Source: Scilla litardierei (Eukaryota > Streptophyta > Magnoliopsida > Asparagales > Asparagaceae). Taken from it: DNA of 64,000 nucleotides. Below, piece after piece: positions 33,141 to 45,130 of the stretch. Where the stretch lies: assembly GCA_030789695.1 (NCBI GenBank), contig CM061142.1:285202165-285266164 (forward strand), read 5' to 3'. A program made the position numbers and the translations under genes. A model generated the notes under the pieces. It did no database searches, had not been told where the DNA came from, and saw nothing but the letters and a program-made list of their open reading frames with translations. Numbering within the stretch: the first letter of the stretch is position 1; every line of letters starts with the position of its first letter.

Positions 33141-34930
33141 AAGTGAATGGATGAAACTCCCCAGCATCATGCTTCATGCACTACTGGTGAGCCTGCAACA
33201 TATGCTGCTTCCATGGTAAACAATACCATTATCGAATGTTTCTAGTTACACCATGAATTGTCGTTGTTGTTTACCAAGAAAACAAAGCCCAAAGTCAAAT
33301 TATCCTCTAAGATGCACATAGTAGTTCTCTCGATTCATAGTGAACCTATACATGAGGTGGCTCGATAAGATCTCATGAACCATTATCTAGAGAGCTACTT
33401 CAATATGTAGATCCGGAGTTTGGTTGCAAGGAAAAGGAAAGAAAGAAAGGTGAAATGAAAAGGAAATAGAAAGAAAAAGAAAAGGAAAAGGAAACCGATT
33501 TCTTTTTTATGTTTGGTTAGTGAGGAAAATTGTAAAGAAAATTAAAAGGAAAATGGTAAGGAAAATGATTTCTCATGTTTGGTTGCTTATGAAAATGAAA
33601 AGGAAAACTTGAAAGAAATATGATTTTATTTATAATTAATATTTTAAAGGGTCTCATTTTTCTATTAAACTCAATCCAAAACCATTCTTCTGAAATAAAA
33701 AATGAGCAATAACAAAAAGATAATTTTTGTTATCGATAAAATTTTTGGCTCAGAAAAGGGAAGAAAATCTTTGGGAAAGAAAACGGTTTCCTTCCGATTT
33801 GGGAGAGAAAAGTAGAGAGAAAAATTCTATATGTTTTTTTCTTTAATTTTCCCTCTCACTTTCTTTCCTTTTACTTTTATATACAACCAAACAATGGAAA
33901 TTAACTTTCCCATCACTTTTCTTTCCTTTTCTTTTCCTTGCAACCAAACACAGCCTTAGAGTCTTTAGCCGTAAACCGGTCAGGTTAATTAAGGTCCAAT
34001 TGTCCAATTCTCCAGCAAGCAATAATGCGTTAACAGACCTATAGACCAGTTCCAAATCCATACAGGCAAATATTGCCAGTATCATACAAATCGATGCAAA
34101 ATTCACACCAAGGGAGAAAGTTTCTTAACAGTCTATGCTTTGCTCGTTGGATGTATATTTTTTGCCACGATGCATACATTATACCCATCAATTAACACAT
34201 CTAACTTTCTTTTGATTTTCAAGCCACACCAAGGTGATTTTTAAGGACCATCTTGAGTAAATTAAGAGGCAATCATGACTCTATATCCCAATCAATGATG
34301 CCACACTAACCACATACACAAAACTTATCACAAATGGATATTATGAGGTACATGTATATATAACCAGAAAATTATTCATCCGTTTTACCCAGAATGGCAA
34401 ACCATCAAAATTTGTTTCACATACAAAACATCTCCATGTAGAGATATGAACTATGTTGTTTTTAATTGATGTGAAAAGCAAAGATAGATTCATGTACAGT
34501 AGATCATAAACAACTACTTTGGCCCAGCCATCTTGCCAAATATTGTGTCAGTGGGTGCTTTTTCTAAAATCTCTTATTCTCTGATGTCCCGTTGCTCATG
34601 CCTCAACCAGCTGTTGTGTCCTAATTCTCTAACCTAGCAAAATGATGAGATCGGTATGAGTAATGGCTATGTTTTGCAAGAACTTGCATTATACAAGATG
34701 ATATTATTGCCATTTTTAGTCGCGAGCAATCATATGTGAAGTGGTCTTCCTCATCATAGTTGAAGCACTTCCATTCTTCATTGCCTTTTTTGTCTTCTTA
34801 AAATTCATCTTTTCGTATGGCACTATGCCACCGGATACATCATTCACACTAAAAGTAGGAACATTGCGCTTATCCATTGTTTATTCGCCCACGACATCTC
34901 TTTCTACTACCATTTTCGGGTTCGAGTGAA
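33141..34930 (-). pseudogene. Highly decayed Ty1/copia gag-pol relic
   Basis: Pieces in the expected minus-strand order. At 34724-34790 is a zinc knuckle CFNYDEEDHFTYDC with the second cysteine changed to tyrosine. Near 34430-34540 is a protease end (VVVYDLLYMNLSLL). Near 34170-34310 are pre-integrase remains (LGYRVMIALNLLKMV). At 33843-34106 is a short frame with LELVYRSVNAL that may be integrase. At 33160-33290 are RNase H words (TMEAAYVAGSPVVHEA). Most of integrase and RT is gone. A MITE-like sequence interrupts it. Confidence 0.65.
33412..33958. mobile_element. MITE-like element with imperfect terminal inverted repeats
   Basis: About 545 bp bounded by GTTTGGTTGCAAGGAAAAGG (33418) and its inverse CCTTTTCTTTTCCTTGCAAC with CAAACACAGCC at the right (33923-33955). 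The inside is purine-rich near the left and pyrimidine-rich near the right, so the whole could fold back. No ORF. GGCTGTGTTTGGTTGCAAGG-type ends are common in plant MITEs. A TSD is not clear. Confidence 0.6.
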
Positions 34931-35448
34931 AATTTGAATCTATTCTGATGTTGTGTTCTTTCATTTTTAAATAAACATGTAAGCAGTTTTACTGTAATAT
35001 GGGTTGTATAGGAAAAAAAATTGGCACCAAGTCTCTTTCAAGATCATAGACTATGTTTGTATTAAATGCATAAGAGCCTGTGAAATGAGTAACTACGACT
35101 GAAATAAACTATTTACTTATCATATCTTTGAAGATCCCCTTAATATGCATTTTCTTTCCTTGAATGGTAAAATAGAACAATAATAGCTAGGTACTAATTT
35201 GAGATAGATTGATACATCTATCAAATAGTTCAATAATAGTTAGGGAATGATTTGAGCTAGATTGATACATAAATCGGTTAGTTCTCCTATAAGTTTTTCA
35301 AATTTTCGTCGCTTAAATTTTTCATATTTTGACATTAGTACTTCAAAATTTTGTATTTTGAAACTACATCATCAAAATGGTTATTTTAGTGAATGTACTG
35401 CGTTTAAAGGACTATTTTCAAAATATTTTAAGTAACACAAGGTTGATT
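34931..35448. other. AT-rich sequence, nothing recognised
   Basis: No ORF, no repeat ends, no element similarity seen. It borders the poly(A) end of the LINE. Confidence 0.4.
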
Positions 35449-38400
35449 TTTTTTTTATAAATCGAAAAAATAAAGACAAACATCATAGGATGGACCCTCT
35501 AGGGTACCCAGCCCCCATTACATCCATAGCTAGTAAATGAGATAAAGAAGCAGGAGGTGTTTCCCAAACCCGGAGTTCCTCATCCAAATAGCATCCCAAG
35601 TTAGCAATAGAGTCAGCACAGAAGTTCGCCTCTCGATAAACATGTTGAAAGTCACACAGGTGGAATCGCAGTTGTAGTTATCTAATATCCAATATCAGAT
35701 TCAAGAGAGGATGAGAGGAGACATCAGTCGACGCCAAAAGCAAGATAGCAACCTTAGAATCTGATTCGCAAATAACATCTAAGAATCCCCGATGCCAGGC
35801 AATCTCTAGTCCAAAATGAATAGCATGTAGTTCTGCAGTAAGATTGGTGACCTACCCAACATAGGCAGAGAACCCCAAAAGCCATTTACCTATGCTATCC
35901 CGAAAAATTCCACTGGCCCCGGAGAGTCCCGGATTCCCCTTGCTAGCACCATCCACATTAAGCTTGCAAACCCTAGTACAAGGGGGTACCCATCGAATAG
36001 TCAAAGAAACCTTGGAGGAAGTTGCAGTAATACCATAATGACGGGTCACCTCAGCGGCAAGAAGACTTATATGGCGAATAATGATCAAGGCATTGAATCC
36101 CACTGTTCCCAACGAGAAAATCATTTTGCATCGAGCTACCCAAATCTTCCACATACATGTAGCAAAAAGAATTACTCGGGCCGGCGTAGTGTTTTCTCCA
36201 GACAAAAACACTGTCAACCACTCTACCAGGGGGAGATGAAAGAAATCTGGGTATGCAGAAGCAGGAAAGAAAGCGGCCCAAATCTTCCTTGCTTCTCCGT
36301 AGTCCCGAAGCATATGGAGAGTAGTCTCGGGTTCAGCACAACAGATCAAGCACAAGTCAGACTCAGAGATCCCCCTCCGAAACCGCAATGCATTAGTAAC
36401 GATGTGATCTCTGAATACTAACCATAAGAAGAAGAGCCACTTATAAGGCAAAGGTAAAGTCCATAACCACTTGGGGGTGCATCTCCGATCCATTGTGGAC
36501 CTATCAAGCACCAGTAGGTAGGCTGACTGAGTAGAAAAAATCACATTCGAAGTATGATGCCAAATATACCGATCTGACTGTGATGTGGCCCTGGGAAGGG
36601 GGTATGACATGATAATTTGAGCCAAATCATGAGGTACAGAGTGGAGGAGTTTCTTCGTGTCCCATGTGCCATCCTGAATAAAGTCCCGGACAAGTATCTG
36701 TGAACAGTCGACACCAGATGGTGGGGAAAGGGTAGATAGAAGTGGCCAACCTAACCAATTATCCTGCCAAAAAAGAGTTGTAGCCCCATCTCCAATACGC
36801 TTCACGAGCCCATCAGATAAAGCCTGCAACCCCTGAACCAAACATCTCCATGAAAACGACCAGGAAGCAGGGAGTGAGTCCAATCTCAAAACATAAGATA
36901 TAGGATCCGGAGGAATCTTATATTTCGCCTTCAGAAGTTGAACCCAAAGAGCATGTGGTTCCAGAAGGAATCTCCAAGCTAAACGTTGCAGAAGAACATT
37001 ATTATGTGACTCCATGGATCGAAGTCCAAAGCCCCCTACCTTCTTAGGTGTACACACCTCCTTCCAATTCACAAGGTGAAGCCTCTTCTTACCAGCACCC
37101 CCACCCCAAATGAAGGTTCTTTTCAGTCTGTCCATCTCCTTCAAAGTATGTTTAGGAAAGCGGGTAGTGAGCATAGTATATGTTGGTATGGCAGAAGTAA
37201 CTGAACAAACTAAAGTAGCACGGCCACCCAGACTTACCAATTTAGATTTCCAGCCAGATAATTTGGAACTGATCTTCTCTACCACCTCTCTATAAGTGAC
37301 TTTAGAAACTCTGACATGGAGAAGAGGCACTCCGACACCCAGAGCAAAACAAATGTTTAAAGCATGTTGACGTCCTACCGATGGGGAAACAAAGCACCGA
37401 GATTTCTCCAAACTGATCTTAGCACCAGAGGATGCGCAAAAAATGTCTAAGAGCTGAGAGATCTTATGCACTTGTTGGAATGTTGCCCTCCCAAATAGAA
37501 ATAGGTCATCAGCAAAGAGCAAATGGGAGATCGTAGGGCCACCCGTTCCAACCACAATCAGACTCCATCTCATGCTCAAAACCGCTTCATGTATAAGCAG
37601 ACTCAGTCTTTCCATACACAGAACAAACAAGTAAGAAGAAAGAGGATCACCCTGACGTAAACCCCTTCCTAGCATGAACCACTCTGTAATCTTGCCATTC
37701 CACAATACAGCAAGCTGGGCCGATGATACACAGAACATAATTAACTTGATTCAGGAAGCGGGGAATCCACAAAAGACCATTGTCTCCTCTAAAAAATCCC
37801 ATCGGACCCCGTCATAAGCTTTCTCCAAATTGATCTTTAATGCAAAATATCCACTCTTGCACTTAGATCTCTTGATAGTATGTACCAACTCCTGAGCAAT
37901 TAAAATATTGTCTGCCGTCTGCCTCCCTGGGAGAAAACTAGTCTGTAAGGGGCTAATAAGATCATTAAGGAAGGGCCAAAGTCTATTCACCAGGACTTTA
38001 GTGATCAATTTATAAGACACAACACAAGCCGATGGGCCAGAATTGCTTCACCATCTCAGGCTGTTGGATCTTTGGAACAAGGATAAGTAAGATTGTACAA
38101 AGCTCCTTATCAAATTGGCCATGTTCCAAAGAATCGGACACCGGAGTGGTCAAAGATACCTTGGTTTTTTCCAACATTAGTTGGAATACTCCAGCTTGAA
38201 AACCATCTACCCCAGGGGATTTCCATGGCTTCATTTGAAAAAGAGTTGCATGAACCTCTTAATCCAAAACCTCAACCTCCAGGGTAGCTACTTGAGAGGA
38301 AGTGAGCGATGGATAATGATGAGTAGGAAAAGAGTGTATGTCTCGCACTTCATTTTGAAATAGTACTTTATAAAATGCCGTAATATGGGATTGCATAGAC

Positions 38401-38589
38401 TCCTTCTCCAGAAGCGACTCTCCATATTCATATTTCAGCATTGTAATGTGGTTTCGACGTCTGCGACACAAAGTGGATAGATGGAAAACCCTGGTATTCC
38501 TATCTCCATGAAGAAGCAAATCAATTCTAGACTTCTGGGCCCAAAAGACTTCCTCTTGAGAAAAGATAGCATCAAAATCTTGCAACAAG
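35449..38589 (-). mobile_element. L1-type LINE, 5'-truncated, minus strand
   Basis: A run of T at 35449-35458 on the plus strand is the poly(A) tail. ORF2 remains run to 38588, where element A begins. ORF1 and the endonuclease domain are missing. The break coincides with the start of the LTR of element A, so the missing 5' part may have been displaced or lost by that insertion. No TSD can be identified. Confidence 0.85.
35460..38588 (-). pseudogene. LINE ORF2: reverse transcriptase, zf-RVT and RNase H, frameshifted
   Basis: Minus strand, four segments separated by frameshifts near 38250, 38020 and 37745. 38588-38259 is the region before RT (WAQKSRIDLLLHGDRNTRVF). 38234-38010 has MKPWKSPGVDGFQAGVFQ. 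38020-37751 has TSFLPGRQTADNILIAQELV. 37738-35852 is a 628-residue open part with GRGLRQGDPLSSYLFVLCME and the catalytic FADD at 37505-37516. It continues with FIWGGGAGKKRLHLVNWKEV, a zf-RVT domain (FRRGISESDLCLICCAEPE) and the RNase H start LNVDGASKGNPGLSGASG. After a stop, ELHAIHFGLEIA and ESDSKVAILL complete RNase H. Inactive. Confidence 0.9.
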
Positions 38590-40368
38590 TGATGTGTCCA
38601 TATTTTCCATCTTTTTATAGCATCATTTCATCTCATTCCATGTCACATTTGCATCCAAATCCCTTACTTTCATGTATACACGCGCTTCTAACGACATATT
38701 CGAGTCTCATATAGGTTTTTGTACTTGCAGAGATTTTGGAGCGATTTGAAGTTGATTTGCGATGCGTGCACATCCAGCACATCCAGGACGTCATAGGCAA
38801 GCCTTCGCAGGAGTTTGTCGAGGTCTAGAAGCAGGTAGGAGTAGAGGAGGAGGAGCGAGCGAGAGAAAGGAGCAAGAGCCAAGGCCCAAGCCACTTTTCC
38901 AGGCGACTTGGCACGAGCAGTATTATGCTGCTCGGTCGAGCTGACATGCAGATTCAGCCAGGAGACGTGCACAAGCCACTCGATCAAGCAGAGAGGTGAC
39001 TCGACCCGAGTCAACCCAACTTCGAGCTTCCTCCATCAGACATCCGACTCGGCCCGAGTAGGCAGAGCAAGGTTTTGGATGAAGAATCCATATTTCCTGA
39101 CGACTCGACCTAGCAGGACCTACTCGACCCGAGCAGACAGAATGACAATTTAAGGAGAAGCTCAGATCCACTGATGACTCGATCGAGCAGGCAGGCTACT
39201 CGATTGAGTAGCCCGCATCCGTTCCGAGCAGCACAGCAGCAGTGTCTACGCCAAAGTGTCTACTCGACCGAGCAGTCGCCTTCTCGGTCGAGCAGCCGAC
39301 GCGGCCAGTGACAAGTGGGCCCCAAACTTCCAGATTTTGAGTTATTTCTTGTGGGGTCCATCCCCTATGTATTTAAGACGTTTTCCAGACTTTTTCAGGA
39401 CGTCGAGTTTTAGGTTAAGTTTTAATTTTAGCTTTAGTTTAATTGAGAGTTTTAGATCTGGCTTTTGGAAACATTGTACCAACGAAGTAAAGACGACATT
39501 TTTATTGCTTGTTATAGTGTGGAATCTCTGTATCTTAACTTTCTGATTGTTGTCTATTGCACTATTTGCTTCCGGTACGTAAAAATCCTAACTTTATTAT
39601 TTTCTCTATTTGCTATTATGAATTCATATCTAAAAATCGCATCTTTCTTTGTTCTATTTGCTATGTCTGAGTAGTTTTATCTAGGGCTAATGGGTTAGCC
39701 CTAGGATCTTAGGAAAAATATGTAAACCCGGGATTTTTATGGTGCGCTGGGAATAAAAGGGGAGTACTTTGGTTGATCCAGCCAACTCCCTAGGAAAACT
39801 CGTACTGAGATCATGCCCATGGTCTGTGGAATTGATTTGCTCAAGGATTATCCTAAGGATTTAATTAGGGAGTTAGTGGAACCAACCAAGGCTCGTGACG
39901 ATGTCCGGCTCGTGCCTTGAGGGGATCCACCGACGAACTATATCACTAAATTTACGGCTACTGCCATTGCGTTAATGAGAGCCACCAACGTACCTCGAAG
40001 CTCTAATCCACGAGAGTGGTATGAGCTGAGAGACCAACCCCATAAGACCAATGCAACGTAGGAACCCTAGCCTAACATCGACCTCCGACGGTCCTAGCGG
40101 TGATCCATAATGCCATAGTTTCCTTATATTGAACCAACAACATCAAACAAACAATCTTCCAACCGACTGCTAATTCTTTCTGTGATTTAGAAATATTCTG
40201 AGACCCTATACATCATTACTGTCTCTGTGGGATTCGACAATCTTTTATACTATAATTTGACACCGTCCGCTTACGGATAGAACCCAGAATCGACACTTAG
40301 GAACTATACAGCGCCTGGCGACCGTGACACCGCCAGGTGGCTTTTAGGTGTAAGTTCTGGATGCGTCA
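38590..40368 (+). repeat. 5' LTR of element A
   Basis: 1779 bp, TGATGTGTCCATATTTTCC...GGATGCGTCA. It opens inside the LINE. Features in order: palindromes of the ACTCGACCGAGCAG type (38990-39300), a TATA-like TATGTATTTAAG at 39366-39377, a hairpin at 39681 and the Athila-type LTR end with TCTCTGTGGGATTCGACAAT (40215-40234). No partner LTR remains to date it. Confidence 0.8.
39681..39704 (+). other. Perfect 10-bp stem hairpin in LTR leader of element A
   Basis: CTAGGGCTAA, loop TGGG, TTAGCCCTAG. It lies 300 bp downstream of the TATA-like box, so in the transcribed leader. Elements B and C have a series of other hairpins at a comparable place. Confidence 0.8.
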
Positions 40369-40370
40369 AG

Positions 40371-40393
40371 TTTTTTGCACCGTTACCAGGGAC
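40371..40393 (+). other. Primer binding site of element A
   Basis: TTTTTTGCACCGTTACCAGG follows the LTR end after two bases. It is a decayed form of the Athila PBS, seen better in element B (TTTTTGGCACCGTTGCCGGG). Confidence 0.75.
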
Positions 40394-40542
40394 AGTTACG
40401 GTGTTGCTCGATTTATTTTTATTTTGAAGAATTTGCTAGCAACTCTATTCGTTTCCTACCTTTCCATCCTTTTTATTCTCTTTTATTAATTTACTACTAA
40501 CACCTCTCTCTCCAGTCAGTAATCATTCTTAAGAAATCAAAC

Positions 40543-41844
40543 ATGATGAAGATGGCAATGCAAGTGCAATGGAACAGTGAATTCGATAGTGACTCAAATG
40601 AGATTAGCTTTTCTCCATACCATGTACATGGTCTTCAGGACTCACGCATGGATGAAGCCATGGTCAAAGGTGCAACTAGAGAATTGATTGATGCAGTCCG
40701 ATTTATCGGAGCAGGAACCTACGTGGCAGGTAACGAAAATCAACAAATGTTTATGGATCATATAATGAACATGGTTTCAGATGCAAGTGCCATAGAGGAC
40801 GACATCCACATAAGTTTCGAAGGGGACGTGATGTTTCTCCTGGCTGTCGAAGCCCTACCTGTTGCCGCATGCTGGAGAGAGACTCGTCAATTTGAACCAT
40901 TAGACAATTCCCAGCTATTGAGTATAGCGGAAAGCGTGGTGACTGATGTATGGACCAATGGTCCAGTGGAATTCCCTGCAGATGACCCAGTTGTTCAAAA
41001 ACTCTCAGTCTTTATCGCGAACGTCTTTCACAATGCAGATGCCTTGGATGGCGTCCCCATCGCTGACAGAATCTATATGCAGTACGAGGGAGACGCTCTA
41101 CGCTTCTACAATGAAAATATCCCACAGACTGCGACATGTGAAGACCATGTCTGCGAGGAATACACAGACCCCGGACCTTTCCAGAGCGACATCGATCAGG
41201 GAAGTTTTCTTAACTCTACACTTGATAGTGCATGCATACCTGAATATTTTACCTCTCCTGACAGGTGCACTACAGAACAAATCCCTATGGAAATGGATTC
41301 TTCAGACGTCTACCACGACGCACCATCGTCATCCTGTTCATCTTATGAATCTGCCAACGAAGAATTTCCAGCGTCTAAACCGGCAGTTGAGGACGCATCC
41401 TTCTCACAAGCAAGCGATGATGGGGGTGCAGCGTCCCCTCAGGTAGAACTAAAACCTCTTCCTGCCAATTTAAAATATGTGTTCTTAGGGGAGAACTCTA
41501 CTTACCCCGTCATCGTTAACGCGACCCTTACCGAGCCACAACTAGAAAGCCTCCTCAAAATCCTTAGAGCCCATAGGAAGGTGATAGGGTATAGCATTGC
41601 CAACCTAAAAGGCATTAACGAAACCATATGTACCCATAGAATTCATCTTGAGGATAAGGAAGCTACCTCTATTGAGCCTCAAAGGCGATTAAACCCCAAC
41701 ACGAAGGAGGTATTGAAAAAGGAGGTATTGAAACTACAAGATGCCGACATTATCTATCCCATTTCCGACAGTAAATGGGTTAACTCTGTTCAGGTTGTCC
41801 CAAAGAAAGGGGGGCATGACCATTGTAAGGAACGACAAGAATGA
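40543..41844 (+). CDS. Element A ORF: duplicated unknown domain fused to pre-RT region of pol
   Basis: 433 residues. Residues 1-300 match no gag or protease that I recognise; there is no CCHC knuckle and no D(T/S)G motif. Two diverged copies of a roughly 60-residue domain are seen. Copy 1 (46-102) has [17 protein letters not shown] and [15 protein letters not shown]. Copy 2 (128-190) has [16 protein letters not shown]. The ORF of element B carries a third relative. Residues 200-300 are acidic and serine-rich. From about 301 the protein turns into Athila-type pol linker ([27 protein letters not shown]-like [14 protein letters not shown]) up to VVPKKGG. A run of six G at 41809-41814 shifts the frame there, so the last residues are not native. 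Function unknown. Confidence 0.75.
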   Translation: MMKMAMQVQWNSEFDSDSNEISFSPYHVHGLQDSRMDEAMVKGATRELIDAVRFIGAGTYVAGNENQQMFMDHIMNMVSDASAIEDDIHISFEGDVMFLLAVEALPVAACWRETRQFEPLDNSQLLSIAESVVTDVWTNGPVEFPADDPVVQKLSVFIANVFHNADALDGVPIADRIYMQYEGDALRFYNENIPQTATCEDHVCEEYTDPGPFQSDIDQGSFLNSTLDSACIPEYFTSPDRCTTEQIPMEMDSSDVYHDAPSSSCSSYESANEEFPASKPAVEDASFSQASDDGGAASPQVELKPLPANLKYVFLGENSTYPVIVNATLTEPQLESLLKILRAHRKVIGYSIANLKGINETICTHRIHLEDKEATSIEPQRRLNPNTKEVLKKEVLKLQDADIIYPISDSKWVNSVQVVPKKGGHDHCKERQE

Positions 41845-42967
41845 ATTAATATCCACTAGAACTGCCACTGGTTGGCGCATGTGTATTGACTATAGGAAAC
41901 TCAATAAAGCCACCAGAAAAGACCATTTTCCGCTACCCTTTATTGATCAAATGCTTAAGCGACTAGCCAAGCACAAATACTTTTGTTACCTCGATGGATA
42001 CTCCGGATTCTTCCAAATCCCATTGCATCGAGAGGACCAAGAAAAGACAACGTTTACATGTCCATATGGCACATTCGCTTATCGAAGAATGCCATTTGGA
42101 TTATGTAATGCACCCGTGATATTTCAAAGGTGCATGACGTCTATTTTCTCAGATTTCATTGAAAATATTATGGAAGTTTTCATGGATGACTTTTCTGTCT
42201 ATGGAACCGAATTTGATACTTGTCTAGCCAATTTGTCTAAAGTTTTAGAACGATGCCATGACAATAACTTGAACGTAAATCGGGAAAAGTGCCATTTCAT
42301 GGTGACGGAAGGAGTTGTGCTTGTCCATGTCATCACCTCTAAGGGAATCGAGGTTGATAAAGCCAAAGTTGAAGTCATCAAGGATCTACTGCCTCCCACT
42401 AACCTTAAGGGTATCCGTGGTTTTCTTGGGCATGCGGGTTTTTACCGTCGCTTCATAAAGGATTTCTCTAGCATTTCTCGCCCTCTCATGGAGCTTCTTG
42501 CTAAGGATGCTCCTTTTGTGTTTTCTGACGCCTGCTTGCTAGCTTTTAACAGGCTAAAGGAAGCCCTCATCTCCGCACCAATTATGCAACTGCCAGATTG
42601 GAATCTACCATTTGAGCTGATATGCGACGCTAGTGACCAAACGGTGGGAGTCGTTCTTGGCCAAAGAAAAGAAGGAAAGCTTCATGCGATATACTACGCT
42701 AGCAAGACTCTGGATGATGCTCAAAAGAATTACACTACTACGGAGAAGGAGCTACTGGCCATGGTATACTCTATAGAGAAGTTCAGATCGTATCTCTTGG
42801 TGTCCAAGGTAATTATTCACACGGACCACGCGACACTGAAATACCTATTGAGCAAGAAGGATGCAAATCCGTGCTTAATACGATGGATTCTCCTCCTTCA
42901 AGAATTTGATATAGATATCAAGGACAAGAAAGGATCTAAGAATGTAGTGGCAGACCACCTTTCCTAG
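41815..42967 (+). pseudogene. Element A reverse transcriptase and RNase H
   Basis: The frame continues after the single-base shift at 41809-41814 (nominal ATG at 41741 is only a by-product). [62 protein letters not shown], catalytic FMDDF at 42179. Thumb and RNase H follow: [78 protein letters not shown]. It ends KNVVADHLS at a TAG. All catalytic residues that can be seen are intact, so only the frameshift and stop disable it. Confidence 0.9.
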
Positions 42968-44222
42968 TTAATTCGAAGGCATGGGATGACAGTTTACCGA
43001 TCGATGACTCCTTTACTGGCGAGCAGCTATTTGCAACGACCTCCTCTGAAGCCCCTTGGTACGCAGATATAGTCAACTACTTGGTGAGCGGCATAGTCCC
43101 ACATGGGTTGGCGACCTATTCGAGGAGGAAATTCTTACATGACGCCAAGAGCTAATTTTGGGATGACCGTACTTATTCAGAACATGCGTCGATAGGATCT
43201 TCAGACGATGTATTCCAAAAGAAGAGGAGACCTCCATCATATCACATTGCCACGATCAACCATGCGGGGGACATGCAGCGGTCACCAAAACTACAGCAAA
43301 AATCCTCCAAAGTGGCTTCTATTGGCCCACCATCTTTAGAGATGTGAATGAGTACATCAGAAAATGTGACAGGTGCCAAAGGACGGGAAACATCACAAAA
43401 AAGAATGAAATGCCACTTCAGGGCATCTTGGAGATAGAACTATTCGATTGTTGGAGCGTTGACTTCATGTGACCCTTTCCGTCGAGTAACGGCAACAAGT
43501 ACATCTTGGTTGTCGTTGATTACGTCTCGAAGTGGGTGGAAGCCATAGCCATCCCGATAAACGACGCAAGGGTAGTAGCCAAATTCTTCAAGAATACAAT
43601 CTTTCCCCGTTTTGGGGTCCCAAGGACAATTATAAGTAATGGAGGGAGCCATTTTATCGAGAAGAAGTTCGAGTCGATGCTCAAGAAATACGGAGTTGAT
43701 CACAAGGTCGGCCTTGCTTATCACCCTCAAACAAGTGGCCAAGTGGAAGTGTCCAGCAGAGAAATCAAGAGCATCCTAGAGAAGACAGTGAGCGCTTCAA
43801 GAAAAGATTGGTCCCAAAAGTTGAGCGACGCTCTTTGGGCATACCACGACGCGTTTAAGACCCCCATCAGAATAACCCCCTACATGCTAGTGTATGGGAA
43901 AGCATGCCACCTACCGGTAGAATTGGAGCACAGAGCATATTGGGCGGCAAAGAAGTTGAACTTTGACTACAAGAGCGCCGCCACGAGACGAGCCTTGCAC
44001 AACAACGAGCTTGACGAAATCCGACGACACGCTTATGAGAACGCAAAGATATATAAGGAGAGGACCAAAGACTATCATGACAAGAACATCATGGTGGTTA
44101 ACCATGACGTCGGCGACCAGGTACTCCTCTACAATTCAAGACTACGCCTCTTCCCCAGGAAACTAAAATCGAGGTGGTATGGCCCCTATAAGATAGTGAG
44201 TTTACCTCCGGGGGTGCCATAG
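42968..44222 (+). pseudogene. Element A integrase, damaged
   Basis: 42968-43239 is broken spacer. From 43240 the zinc-binding part is readable (RKCDRCQRTGNITKKN). A stop follows WSVDFM at about 43470. 43506-44222 is open: VDYVSKWVEAIAIPINDARV, IISNGGSHFIEKKFESMLKK, GQVEVSSREIKSILEKT, then WAYHDAFKTPIRITPYMLVY and the C-terminal RWYGPYKIVSLPPG. The second catalytic aspartate is replaced: relatives have SDGGSHF, here SNGGSHF (GAT to AAT). The integrase is therefore catalytically dead even where open. Confidence 0.88.
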
Positions 44223-45130
44223 AACGTGAAGGGAAGAACGGTAGGTTCAAGATGAACGGCCAGAGGATAAAGCCGTACATAGTGGGAGAGCCAATTGGGT
44301 GAGTGGAGACATACTTCGTCGAGGAATGCCCAACCATTCGTTGAAAATCTAGAGGGAGTCGAGCTCATGACTCAAAACAAGCGCTTATCGGGAGGCAATC
44401 TGACTTTCTATATCTTAGATTTTCTTTTTTGTTTTTGTTTTGTTCTGTCTATCCAAAAAAACCAAATAAAAATACTTTTCTATTCCATAAAAATACAAGA
44501 TTATAAAAATCTGACGAGTTCCTCCTTCTACAGGTTGAACGTTGAGGGGAGCACGCAAAACAATGTATTGAATGCAAGGGAGCCAGGAGAAGAGCAGCCA
44601 ATAGAAGAACAAGCTTGAGGAAAGAGAGCTACAAGTGACTCGACCAAGTAGACACCTACTCGGTCGAGTAGCAGAGAGCACAAGAAAAGCGAAGAAATCA
44701 GCATTCTGCCTACGCGGCCCGAGTAGATCCTACTCGGTCGAGTAGCCACCTACACGATCGAGTATCTACCTACTCGGTCGAGTATCAGAGGATGCAGAAA
44801 AATGGTGAAAAATGGCATTTTGTCTACGTGGCCTGAGTATCCCCTACTCGGTCAAGTAGCCACCTGATCGATCGAGTAGCCACCTGCTCGATCGAGTAGC
44901 CACCTGCTCGATCGAGTAGCCATCTGCTCGATCGAGCTAAGGGAAGCGCAGCAAAATAGAGGAAATCGACGTTCTGTCTACACGGTCCGAGTATACCCTA
45001 CTCGGTCGAGCGCTGAGGGAGTATTTTGATCTTAAATTTTCATATATTTTTTTGATTTTTTCTACCCGACCGAGTAGCCCTAGCTGCTCGGCCCGAGCAG
45101 CAGCTTACAAGCAGGCCCGCATTTCAGATC
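44223..45130 (+). repeat. Post-pol spacer of element A with TCGA-centred palindromes
   Basis: After integrase come the Athila-type words AGCGCTTATCGGGAGGCAAT (44380-44400). At 44640-45130 CTACTCGGTCGAGTAG and CTGCTCGATCGAGTAG recur about fifteen times, partly as a 23-bp tandem (44870-44935). Similar palindromes are in the LTR of the same element. Confidence 0.8.

Noticed and set aside
33843..34106. 87-residue minus-strand ORF as possible host gene exon
   Set aside because: It lies between decayed pre-integrase and RNase H parts of a copia relic and partly covers the MITE-like end; more likely integrase remains.
34741..34929. 62-residue hydrophobic plus-strand ORF
   Set aside because: It is the reverse of a decayed copia zinc-knuckle region on the minus strand.
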